From assembly GCA_016280845.1 (NCBI GenBank), contig JAEEHO010000324.1:1-32671 (forward strand): 32,671 bases of DNA, written 5' to 3'. Source of the stretch: Paludibacteraceae bacterium. GTDB taxonomy: Bacteria; Bacteroidota; Bacteroidia; Bacteroidales; Paludibacteraceae. Numbering within the stretch: the stretch's first letter is position 1; every line of letters starts with the position of its first letter. The notes below the pieces were generated by a model. That model saw nothing but the letters and a program-made list of their open reading frames with translations, made no database searches and had not been told where the DNA came from. Position numbers and translations under genes: made by a program. This document shows, in pieces, positions 24,653-32,330 of this stretch.

Positions 24653-25726
24653 TCAATATTTCACCACTGTTCCTATAGGAGCATCCAATAGGTTGATATG
24701 GTTTTTCGTTGCTATGTCGTGTGCCACGCTGTCCGGCTCGTACCATGGATGGACAGAAAGAGCGAACTTGTCATGATGGACGGTGAAGACCTGCTTGGCT
24801 TGAAGATCAAGGATGACCTTCTCAAGGTCTTCCGGCGTGGTGTGGATGTATTTCCAATTGGCATTGTATTGTCCATTCTCCAATAGCGCCAAATCAACCG
24901 CTCCGAAATGTTCATGTATTTCCGCAAACCGTTTATCATAACCTCCGTCACCACCGACATAGACCTTACGGCCATCGGCTTCCACCATGAACGATGCCCA
25001 AAGTGTCTGATTACGTTTGCCCAACAATCTGTTGCTAAAATGCCGACTTGGTAAGCAGGTGATTGTTATCGTGTCTCGAATAGCTGTCTGCCTGCGGAGG
25101 CTCTCTGCCCAATCCATCTCTGTGATTTGCTCATTCGTATAGCCCCAATAACGCAGATAATCGGCGATTCCAAGTGGACAGACAACCATCTTCACGCGCT
25201 CACGGATGTCACGCAAGGTCGCATAATCCATATGATCCCAATGCTCGTGCGTGATGATGAGCACATCGATATCCGGCAAGTCTTCCGGTCGATAGATGTC
25301 CGTGCCCTCAAAGGCTTTCAGCATCATTGACGACGGCCATTCGGGTTTCAGCAATGGATCAACCAAGTACCGCTTGCCGTTCAAACAAAACAGGTACGAC
25401 GAATGTCCGAACCATACGAGCCAATCGCTATCGGTCGGCAGGTTTTTGAGGTCGGTCTTAACCGCAGGTATCGGTTGTTGCGGCACACGCAGCGTGTCTT
25501 TGTTCGTCAGAAAACGCCATAATGTACCCCTCGTGCTTGCGGAGTCCCCTGTGAATTGCGGAGTCGTCACCTGGTTCTGGAACATCCCGTCTCTGTAGTT
25601 CGGTGATGCCTCAATACGCTCCTTTGATACATGTCTCCACAGCCCGAACGCGGGATGTGACAATACCGCCAACCCTGCTCCGACAAGCAGCAGAATGACA
25701 CTTAATATGATTAGTAACACTTTCAT
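24653..25726 (-). CDS. Membrane-anchored MBL-fold metal-dependent hydrolase
   Basis: I start at 25726 (MKVLLIILSVILLLVGAGLA) since AAAGAG lies 8 bp upstream; MQMK at 25732 is equally possible. The upstream 21 residues of the track ORF overlap the ogt remnant in another frame. An N-terminal membrane helix is followed by a metallo-beta-lactamase fold with the metal-binding motif THEHWDH, downstream ligands CLPSRHF and VGGDGGY, and a late VHHDKF His. This layout resembles the UlaG/NAPE-PLD-like group (VWFGHSSYLF, DPLL..P). The substrate is unknown. The gene sits behind an ogt-like promoter and fragment, so it probably uses that promoter. Confidence 0.85.
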   Translation of the reverse strand: MKVLLIILSVILLLVGAGLAVLSHPAFGLWRHVSKERIEASPNYRDGMFQNQVTTPQFTGDSASTRGTLWRFLTNKDTLRVPQQPIPAVKTDLKNLPTDSDWLVWFGHSSYLFCLNGKRYLVDPLLKPEWPSSMMLKAFEGTDIYRPEDLPDIDVLIITHEHWDHMDYATLRDIRERVKMVVCPLGIADYLRYWGYTNEQITEMDWAESLRRQTAIRDTITITCLPSRHFSNRLLGKRNQTLWASFMVEADGRKVYVGGDGGYDKRFAEIHEHFGAVDLALLENGQYNANWKYIHTTPEDLEKVILDLQAKQVFTVHHDKFALSVHPWYEPDSVAHDIATKNHINLLDAPIGTVVKY

Positions 25727-25739
25727 TTGCATATCTCTT

Positions 25740-25838
25740 TCAGGTCTCCATGAATCGCAATCCGACCAGCGCTTCTCCGTCTGACTCAAGAACAATCATT
25801 CCCAACGGCGATAAATATGTTGCCGTGTATAACTTCAT
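25740..25838 (-). pseudogene. ogt: N-terminal remnant of O6-methylguanine-DNA methyltransferase
   Basis: ATG 25838 to TGA 25740 encodes 32 residues including TYLSPLGMIVLESDGEALVG. That matches the opening strands of Ogt-type methyltransferases (Y-SPLG-L-L-SD--GL-GL-F). The rest of the enzyme, including the PCHR active site, is absent, so this is a truncated relic or a decoy short ORF. The next gene begins 14 bp beyond the stop. A perfect promoter lies 45 bp upstream. Confidence 0.5.
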
Positions 25839-25882
25839 AATGCATACTATTTATTCATACTGTCAAATTTAAAAGTTGCTTG

Positions 25883-25914
25883 CAAAGGTACTACAAAATA
25901 ATTAATTGTGCAAA
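25883..25914 (-). promoter_or_regulatory. Promoter of the ogt remnant/MBL gene
   Basis: Minus-strand TTTG (25911-25914), 20-bp spacer, TACCTTTG (25883-25890): a full consensus match. Confidence 0.8.
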
Positions 25915-26005
25915 TTATTTGGCCTAATATATATAAAATGCTTGCATAATTTAAGGTTATTGTGGTATTTTACTTTTGACTTTTGTGGTGTTGATGGTCA
26001 TGTTA

Positions 26006-26057
26006 TTACACTTTTTCAAACGAATAAAATGTGTTTTGTTACACTTTTTCAAACGAA
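26006..26057 (+). repeat. Pair of 19-bp direct repeats
   Basis: TTACACTTTTTCAAACGAA occurs at 26006-26024 and 26039-26057, 33 bp apart (about three helical turns). The pair lies between two minus-strand promoters that also share a ~20-bp block. It could be a regulator-binding site. Confidence 0.6.
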
Positions 26058-26068
26058 AAAACTGCTTG

Positions 26069-26100
26069 CAAAGGTACTACAAATTTTCCAAATATGCAAT
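26069..26100 (-). promoter_or_regulatory. Upstream tandem promoter, minus strand
   Basis: Minus-strand ATTG (26097-26100), 20-bp spacer, TACCTTTG (26069-26076). The surrounding GCTTGCAAAGGTACTACAAA also occurs at 25878-25897. Confidence 0.55.
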
Positions 26101-26114
26101 AAAAACTATAAAAA

Positions 26115-26146
26115 TTTGCTCAAATCGAAAAAAAATTGTAATTTTG
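26115..26146 (+). promoter_or_regulatory. Promoter of the type I RM locus
   Basis: TTTG at 26115-26118, 20-bp spacer, TAATTTTG at 26139-26146. It is the only full promoter I see on this strand before hsdM. It implies a leader of about 250 nt before the 32-residue ORF and about 400 nt before hsdM. Confidence 0.75.
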
Positions 26147-26275
26147 CAGGCGGAAAAGAAAGGCACATACCAACCACTTTCCCATTAAACGTTCATTCGT
26201 TACACATTACACTTTACACATTGCACAAATTTGCTACACATGTATAATCATAACTCGCACATAATCAGCGTAATA

Positions 26276-26284
26276 GGGGGGGGG
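26276..26284 (+). repeat. G9 homopolymer tract in the RM leader
   Basis: Nine consecutive G in an AT-rich, non-coding leader between the promoter at 26146 and hsdM. Such tracts are prone to slippage. Confidence 0.85.
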
Positions 26285-26325
26285 TAAATCGCTAACCTCG
26301 AATAACTATTGTGTTCCCGTATCAG

Positions 26326-26362
26326 GCGGCCACTATCTTCACGGATAGTTGCCGCTTGTTTT
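26326..26362 (+). terminator. Terminator-like hairpin in the RM leader
   Basis: GCGGC-c-ACTATC (26326-26337) pairs with GATAGT-t-GCCGC (26344-26355) with one mismatch and a 6-nt loop, then TTGTTTTTG. It lies downstream of the promoter and upstream of hsdM, so it may attenuate the operon or end a short leader RNA. Confidence 0.6.
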
Positions 26363-26400
26363 TGTGTGTGGGTATGAGAAAGAAATGAAAGGATAAAATC

Positions 26401-26499
26401 ATGTTAAAAACTATTGGAATTGTCATATTAGGAATTCTTGCCTGGTTGTTAGGGCTATATCTTTTCAACTGGATTATGGAAGAATTAATGAATCGCTAA
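26401..26499 (+). CDS. 32-residue single-TM small protein
   Basis: ATG 26401 to TAA 26499 encodes a hydrophobic helix (IGIVILGILAWLLGLYLF) followed by a short polar tail, NWIMEELMNR. An AAAGGATAAAATC sequence sits just upstream as a plausible ribosome site. It is too short for the ORF track but looks like a genuine small membrane protein. It lies 50 bp before hsdM and on the same presumed transcript. No function can be assigned. Confidence 0.5.
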   Translation: MLKTIGIVILGILAWLLGLYLFNWIMEELMNR

Positions 26500-26549
26500 A
26501 TTACTACAGATATACAAACACTCAACAGGATAAGAAATAAATACAATAT

Positions 26550-27995
26550 ATGAAATACGAATCCACCTTTAACGCCATTGACGGCATACTCCGCAATGAA
26601 GCCGGTTGTAGTAACGAACTCGACTACATTGAGCAGACTTCGTGGCTGCTTTTTCTTAAATATCTCGATGACCTTGAGACCGAGCGCGAAATGGAAGCGC
26701 AACTCAATGGCAAAGAATACAAAAGGCTGATTACCGGTTTTAACCGGTGGAGTTCTTGGGCTGCACCCAAGACGAAAAAAGGGGAATTAGATGTCATCAA
26801 CGCGATGACGGGCGACGACCTTGTGGATTTTGTTAACAATAAACTTTTCCCTGCGCTCAAGCAATTCAAAAACTCTGCGCCTACAGCGGATACACTCGAA
26901 TATAAGATTGGCGAGATTTTCTCTGAGCTCCGCAACAAAATCAATAGTGGTTATAACATGCGCGAGATTATCAATAAGATTGACACGCTGCATTTTCAGT
27001 CTGCGGACGATAAGCATGAAATGACCGTCCTTTATGAGGACAAAATTCGTCGTATGGGTAATGCTGGACGAAATGGTGGCGAGTACTACACTCCCCGTCC
27101 ACTTATTCGCTCTATCGTGCAAGTAGTCAATCCGACTATTGGTGAGACCGTCTATGACCCTGCTTGTGGTTCGGCCGGCTTCCTCTGCGAAGCGTTCAAC
27201 TATATGTCCGAACAAGTTAAGTCCGTGTCAGATGCCGACAAGTTGCAAAAATCCACTTTCTATGGTAAGGAGAAGAAAGGACTGCCGTATATTATTGCTA
27301 CGATGAACATGATTTTCCACGGTGTAGCAGCCCCCAATATCGTGCGCGGAAACACTCTTGCGGAGAACCTTACGGGCATTATGGAGAAAGACCGCAAGAA
27401 CGTCATCCTTGCCAATCCTCCCTTTGGTGGTAGTGAGCGTGCAGAGGTACAGCAGAACTTCGATATCAAGACCTCCGAAACGGCATATATGTTCATGCAG
27501 CATTTCATCAAGATGCTCAAGGTCAACGGTCGTGCAGGTATCGTCATCAAGAACACTTTCCTCTCCAACGGCGATGCCGCTGCCGTACGTCGCAAACTAC
27601 TGGAGGAATGTAATGTACACACGATCCTCGACCTGCCTTCGGGAGTGTTCACCGGTGCAGGCGTCAAGACCGTGGTGATCTTCTTTACCAAAGGCGAACC
27701 GACACGTAAGATATGGTACTACCAACTCAATCTCCCTCGTACCCTCGGTAAGACGAACCCCCTTTCCGAAGCCGATTTGGAGGAGTTCATCCGTCTGCAA
27801 AAGACCCAAACCGAGTCCGAAAACTCATGGCTGCTCGATGTCTCTACTTTAGGCGAGGACTGCGACCTGTCCGTCAAGAACCCCAATAAGCCCGAGATCA
27901 TCGACGACCGCACTCCGTCGCAAATACTCGATACCATCGCGTCTCTCAACGCGGACTCCGCTGAACTTATCCAACAAATCCGTGAAATGCTATGA
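26550..27995 (+). CDS. hsdM: Type I restriction-modification DNA methyltransferase subunit
   Basis: 481 residues. The N-terminal helical HsdM domain (ILRNEAGCSNELDYIEQTSW) is followed by an N6-adenine methyltransferase fold. The SAM-binding motif I is DPACGSAGF (203-211) and the catalytic motif IV is NPPF (289-292). It methylates adenine in the bipartite site specified by HsdS. Its stop overlaps the hsdS start (ATGA), so translation is coupled. Transcription probably starts at 26146 through a leader carrying the G9 tract and a hairpin. Confidence 0.97.
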   Translation: MKYESTFNAIDGILRNEAGCSNELDYIEQTSWLLFLKYLDDLETEREMEAQLNGKEYKRLITGFNRWSSWAAPKTKKGELDVINAMTGDDLVDFVNNKLFPALKQFKNSAPTADTLEYKIGEIFSELRNKINSGYNMREIINKIDTLHFQSADDKHEMTVLYEDKIRRMGNAGRNGGEYYTPRPLIRSIVQVVNPTIGETVYDPACGSAGFLCEAFNYMSEQVKSVSDADKLQKSTFYGKEKKGLPYIIATMNMIFHGVAAPNIVRGNTLAENLTGIMEKDRKNVILANPPFGGSERAEVQQNFDIKTSETAYMFMQHFIKMLKVNGRAGIVIKNTFLSNGDAAAVRRKLLEECNVHTILDLPSGVFTGAGVKTVVIFFTKGEPTRKIWYYQLNLPRTLGKTNPLSEADLEEFIRLQKTQTESENSWLLDVSTLGEDCDLSVKNPNKPEIIDDRTPSQILDTIASLNADSAELIQQIREML

Positions 27996-29101
27996 GAGAG
28001 CTAAGAATAAAAGATATATGCGATAAGGGTTCTTCTAATCTCAAACAAAAAGATGTAGAGAACGGCAAAGGAAAGTATCCTGTTTATGGAGCAAGTGGTA
28101 TTAGTGGTTATATAGATACGTACCATCAAGAAAAAGAATATATATCGATAGTAAAAGATGGTTCTGGCATTGGTCGTGTTTCATTCATGCCTGCTCGTAC
28201 ATCTGTAATTGGAACTTTGCAGTATATTTTGCCCAAAGAGGGTTATAATATAAAATATATATCATATTGTTTACAAAGTCTCAATTTGTCTGAATATAAG
28301 CAAGGAGCCGCTATTCCTCATATTTATTTTCGCGACTATGGAGAATTTGTCGTGAAGGTAGAAGAAAATATAGCCGAGCAAGAGCGGATAGTGGCTCTTT
28401 TAGATGATCAGTTTGCGAAAATTGATGCCCTAAAAGCCAATGCCGAGCAACAACTCCAAGCCGCCAAAGACCTCTTTCAATCCGCCCTCAAAGAAATGCT
28501 TACACCTAAAGAGGGATGGGATGAAAAAGAATTAAAATCTATTGGTAAAACGCAAACGGGCTGTACTCCCTCTATGTCTCATAAGGAGTATTACAATGAG
28601 GACTATATACCATTTATAAAACCATCAGAAATTAATTACGATGGTATAGGAGGTATCAATTATGATACTCAAAAACTCAGCAAATTAGGAGCTGAAAATG
28701 GAAGAGTGTTTGAAGCGGATTCGATTTTTATGGTGTGTATTGGAACTATTGGCAAATTGGGGTATAGCAAAAAAATTGTATCATGTAATCAACAGATAAA
28801 TGTTGTAACCCCTCATGATGAGTACTATTCCAAGTTTGTGTATTATGCATTATTAAATCCTACATTTCAAAAAAAAGTTGAAATAATTGCAAGAAGCGCA
28901 CAAGCTACATTGCCTATAATTAGCAAAGGAAAGTGGGAAAAATTAACTGTTCAAATCCCCTCTCTCCCCGAGCAAGAGCGCATCGCTGCACGCCTTGACG
29001 CCATATCGGAAAAGGTGAAAGCCCTACAAGAGAATTACGACAAGACATTAACCCTCTGCAATGACCTCAAACAGGCATTGCTTAAATCTATATTTGAATA
29101 A
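27992..29101 (+). CDS. hsdS: Type I restriction-modification specificity subunit
   Basis: 369 residues with two target-recognition domains (TRDs): about 1-125 and 175-320. Each is followed by a conserved helical spacer opening with EQERI (129-170 and 326-369). The subunit sets the recognition sequence of both HsdM and HsdR. TRD1 is short for the family. The TRD coding DNA (about 28000-28370 and 28520-28940) is visibly more AT-rich than the helix coding DNA, a sign of domain shuffling. hsdR starts on its last base (TAATG). Confidence 0.95.
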   Translation: MRELRIKDICDKGSSNLKQKDVENGKGKYPVYGASGISGYIDTYHQEKEYISIVKDGSGIGRVSFMPARTSVIGTLQYILPKEGYNIKYISYCLQSLNLSEYKQGAAIPHIYFRDYGEFVVKVEENIAEQERIVALLDDQFAKIDALKANAEQQLQAAKDLFQSALKEMLTPKEGWDEKELKSIGKTQTGCTPSMSHKEYYNEDYIPFIKPSEINYDGIGGINYDTQKLSKLGAENGRVFEADSIFMVCIGTIGKLGYSKKIVSCNQQINVVTPHDEYYSKFVYYALLNPTFQKKVEIIARSAQATLPIISKGKWEKLTVQIPSLPEQERIAARLDAISEKVKALQENYDKTLTLCNDLKQALLKSIFE

Positions 29102-31599
29102 TGGACGAATCAACGACCAGACGAAAGAAGATTGACCCCGCCCTCTATGCCGTAGGCTGGGAGCAAGTACCGGGCAGTGAAATCCTGAACGAGCAACGAG
29201 CGTACCTTATTGCTCCGGGACGAGTAGAGCGCGCCAAAGAAAACCGCCACCCGAAAAAGGTGGACTATATCCTTGAATATAAGGGTATCAAATTGGCTGT
29301 CATTGAAGCTAAAGCCGATGAGATAGATGTGGCTATCGGCATCAAGCAAGCCAAAGAGTACGCTTCTATGTTGCAGATACGATATGCGTATTCCACCAAC
29401 GGTGATGAGATCTACTTTATCGACATGGGTGTCCGCGATGCTATGGGCAACTATCTTATCCCGTCCACAGAAGGGTTGATTGACCATTTCCCGTCACCGC
29501 AAGAGTTATGGCAAATGACTTTCCCGGATGTCAATGAGTGGCGCGATAAATTCAACCTCGAACCCTTCAACCGTGGAGGAGGCCGTGAACCGCGCTATTA
29601 TCAGGAGATAGCCATTACTAACGTCCTCAACGCGGTCGCCAATGAGCAGAACCGTATTCTGCTGACTATGGCAACGGGTACGGGTAAGACATACGTCGCT
29701 TTCCAGATTTGTTGGAAACTCTTCCAAACCAATTGGAACAAGCGCCACGACGGCAAGAAGCCCCGTATTCTCTTTATCTCTGACCGTAACGTCCTCGCCA
29801 ACCAAGCTTCCAACGACTTTGAGCAGTTCAACGAAGATGCGATGGTGCGTATTACGCCCGAATGGCTGCACAAAAATCATGACATAGTACCTACGGCACG
29901 GCATATATACTTTACTATCTTCAATACGTTTATGGTAAATGATGAATCGGGCAAACCATACTATAAGCAATACCCTGCGGATTTCTTCGACTTCATCATT
30001 ATAGACGAGTGTCATCGTGGCGGTGCTAACGACGAGAGCCAATGGCGCGAACTGATGGACTATTTCTCCGATGCCTACCAACTCGGTATGACCGCCACAC
30101 CTCGCCGTCAAGAGAACGCCAACACCTATCGGTATTTCGGTCAACCCGTCTATTCTTACTCCCTCAAACAAGGTATCGAGGACGGTTATCTCACGCCCTT
30201 CCGCGTATGTATATCCGAGAGCAATATTGACGAATACAAATTCGACCCGGACGATGACGTTGAGGGCGATATAGACCCCGACAAGACGTACAAAGAGAAG
30301 GACTTTTATAATGGCGATATTTATATTCGTCAGCGTGATGAGCACCGTGTGGAGGAACTGCTTGCACAAATCAACCCCAATGACAAGACGATTGTCTTTT
30401 GTGCTACACAAGCACACGCGGCCATTATATGCTCGATGATCAACCAACGCAAGAAAAACCCATCGCCGTACTATTGTATGCGCGTTACTGCTGATGACGG
30501 AAACGAAGGAGATGAAGCACTCAAACTATTCCAGAATAACGAACGTACATTGCCGACTATCCTAACGACATCAAGAAAACTTTCTACCGGTGTAGATGCA
30601 CGCAACGTGCGAAACATCGTTCTCATGCGCCCGATAAATAACATGGTCGAGTTTAAGCAAATCATCGGTCGTGGTACGCGTCTGTTTGATGATAAGTATT
30701 TTTTCACGATATATGACTTCGTAGGCGCAAACAAGAACTTCAAAGATGCCGAGTGGGACGGCGACCCGTTCTGCCCGATATGCGGCAACTACCCCTGTAC
30801 GTGCCATAAACATGAGCCATGCCCTAAGTGCGGTAAATATCCGTGTGAGTGCGAGAAAGAACCACCTACGCCTCCGGAGCCATGTCCTGTTTGCGGACAT
30901 CTGCCGTGTACTTGCGAAGGTGGTCAACCCAAAAAGAGGATACGCGTCAAACTATCTGAGAAACGAGAATTGGCTCTCAAAACCGAGTGGACTGAGAAAT
31001 TCTATTTCGGAGATAAACTCATCACCATCGAAGAGTTTGTCAAAGAACTCTTCGGGCGTCTGCCTATGTTTTTCAACGGTCCTGATGACTTACGCCACCA
31101 ATGGGAGAACCCGACAACACGGCAACAACTTCTTGACCAACTTGCGCGGGAAGGTTTCGTTGAAGAAAAACTCAATATGGTGCGCCGCCTAATGGGTTGT
31201 GAGAAGTGTGACCTGTACGACATCCTTTCGTATCTCGCCTATGAAACCACACCGCTTGAACGTGCAAGACGAGTGGAGATCGTTCGACAAGATTACATGA
31301 ATTCGCTTTCAAAACCGGTTCAGCAACTTGTCGAGTTCCTTATGGCGCAGTATGTCACAAACGGCTACAAGGAAATGGCGGAAGACCACCTGTCCACCCT
31401 CTTGAAGATGAAATACGGCTCACCCGTAGATGCTACACAACAACTACATATGCAGATTCCGCAAATACGCGATACCTACTTCGAGTTCCAACGCCAACTT
31501 TACAAAGCGTCCGGTCCGGTAGGAGGCGGCATCACCCTTAATTTCTACGGAAACGGCTCTAATTATTACGATAACAGCAATCATATTACATTACAATAA
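29101..31599 (+). CDS. hsdR: Type I restriction endonuclease, motor/nuclease subunit
   Basis: 832 residues. The N-terminal nuclease carries a PD-(D/E)xK site: Asp55 (VDYILEYKG), Glu69 and Lys71 (VIEAKADE). Superfamily 2 helicase motifs follow: Walker A MATGTGKT (190-197), DECH (302-305), GMTATP and QIIGRGTRL. HsdR translocates DNA and cuts unmethylated DNA. After the motor, three CP.CG..PC.C knuckles (residues 558-605) form a Cys-rich linker. The protein ends in a glycine/asparagine tail, FYGNGSNYYDNSNHITL, that resembles the start of the next protein. It is coupled to hsdS by TAATG. Confidence 0.97.
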   Translation: MDESTTRRKKIDPALYAVGWEQVPGSEILNEQRAYLIAPGRVERAKENRHPKKVDYILEYKGIKLAVIEAKADEIDVAIGIKQAKEYASMLQIRYAYSTNGDEIYFIDMGVRDAMGNYLIPSTEGLIDHFPSPQELWQMTFPDVNEWRDKFNLEPFNRGGGREPRYYQEIAITNVLNAVANEQNRILLTMATGTGKTYVAFQICWKLFQTNWNKRHDGKKPRILFISDRNVLANQASNDFEQFNEDAMVRITPEWLHKNHDIVPTARHIYFTIFNTFMVNDESGKPYYKQYPADFFDFIIIDECHRGGANDESQWRELMDYFSDAYQLGMTATPRRQENANTYRYFGQPVYSYSLKQGIEDGYLTPFRVCISESNIDEYKFDPDDDVEGDIDPDKTYKEKDFYNGDIYIRQRDEHRVEELLAQINPNDKTIVFCATQAHAAIICSMINQRKKNPSPYYCMRVTADDGNEGDEALKLFQNNERTLPTILTTSRKLSTGVDARNVRNIVLMRPINNMVEFKQIIGRGTRLFDDKYFFTIYDFVGANKNFKDAEWDGDPFCPICGNYPCTCHKHEPCPKCGKYPCECEKEPPTPPEPCPVCGHLPCTCEGGQPKKRIRVKLSEKRELALKTEWTEKFYFGDKLITIEEFVKELFGRLPMFFNGPDDLRHQWENPTTRQQLLDQLAREGFVEEKLNMVRRLMGCEKCDLYDILSYLAYETTPLERARRVEIVRQDYMNSLSKPVQQLVEFLMAQYVTNGYKEMAEDHLSTLLKMKYGSPVDATQQLHMQIPQIRDTYFEFQRQLYKASGPVGGGITLNFYGNGSNYYDNSNHITLQ

Positions 31600-31625
31600 G
31601 CATTTATATTTGAAGATAACATAGC

Positions 31626-32036
31626 ATGAACAAAAACTATTTCGCACCCGGCGCTAACTATTACGATAACCATAAGGAAATAACAATCAATAATCCGGGA
31701 AGTAATTCTATAGACTTGCTTAGGGCTGCATTGGCCGAAGACATTCAACCGGTACAGGAGGTTGACGATATCCCGTTGTTCAAGTATATCCATCCTTCTG
31801 TAACGGAAGACAATGAAAAGTGGCAGATCCATCGAGAGGTACAAAACCTTGTGCAATACTTGCCCTTGACGGAGATTTGCAAGTATTTGCGACAGATGTA
31901 TAAAGAGAAACGCGTATATCTGAATGTAAAAGCAGAAGCCATGTATAATGAATTGCACCGATTAGGAATGCCGGACGAGACCACACAAGGCTTCTCACAA
32001 AAGAATTTTCAAAACTATTTTAACATCAACGAATAG
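31626..32036 (+). CDS. Small RM-linked hypothetical protein
   Basis: 136 residues, 26 bp after hsdR and before the operon terminator, so it is part of the RM transcript. The N-terminus NYFAPGANYYDNHKEITINN closely resembles the C-terminal tail of HsdR (FYGNGSNYYDNSNHITL), in both cases a G.NYYDN...IT core. A Pro/Asp-rich linker and a C-terminal helical region (QIHREVQNLVQYLPLTEICKY... to NFQNYFNINE) follow. No family is recognised. The shared motif hints at a common oligomerisation or interaction element. Confidence 0.75.
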   Translation: MNKNYFAPGANYYDNHKEITINNPGSNSIDLLRAALAEDIQPVQEVDDIPLFKYIHPSVTEDNEKWQIHREVQNLVQYLPLTEICKYLRQMYKEKRVYLNVKAEAMYNELHRLGMPDETTQGFSQKNFQNYFNINE

Positions 32037-32055
32037 TAATTTCTATTCGCAATAA

Positions 32056-32083
32056 GCACCTCAAAACGAGGTGCTTTTTTTTT
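32056..32083 (+). terminator. Terminator of the RM operon
   Basis: GCACCTC-aaaac-GAGGTGC, a 7-bp perfect stem, followed by nine T. Confidence 0.92.
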
Positions 32084-32186
32084 GTGTCTATTAGGATTTT
32101 ATGGAATTGTTTAAGGTATTTCGGGAAGTATTAAGAAACGGTAGGATAGTACTTTGAAATATACTGATTTATCCATAAAAAAACAC

Positions 32187-32194
32187 TACCTTTG
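32187..32194 (+). promoter_or_regulatory. -7 box upstream of the HNH gene
   Basis: TACCTTTG at 32187-32194. The -33 position 20 bp upstream reads ACTG, a weak match. The leader 32195-32330 shows no other feature; the ORF called at 32192 is out of frame with the real gene. Confidence 0.5.
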
Positions 32195-32330
32195 CACTGT
32201 CATTCAAAAATGGATGATGGTGTTTTCGCTATTGAGAGCGACACCTTGTTATTAACTTGCGGAAGTTTTGAGACTTGTGCGCACAAGAACGGCCGTTCAA
32301 TCAAAGCCAAGCACAAAACATTCTGTAACT

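Noticed and set aside
27992-29101. Inverting hsdS (shufflon) system
   Set aside because: No second hsdS copy, inverted TRD duplicates or recombinase gene is present in the window.
29506-30447. 313-residue minus-strand ORF opposite hsdR
   Set aside because: It is antisense to conserved helicase motifs and is a composition artefact.
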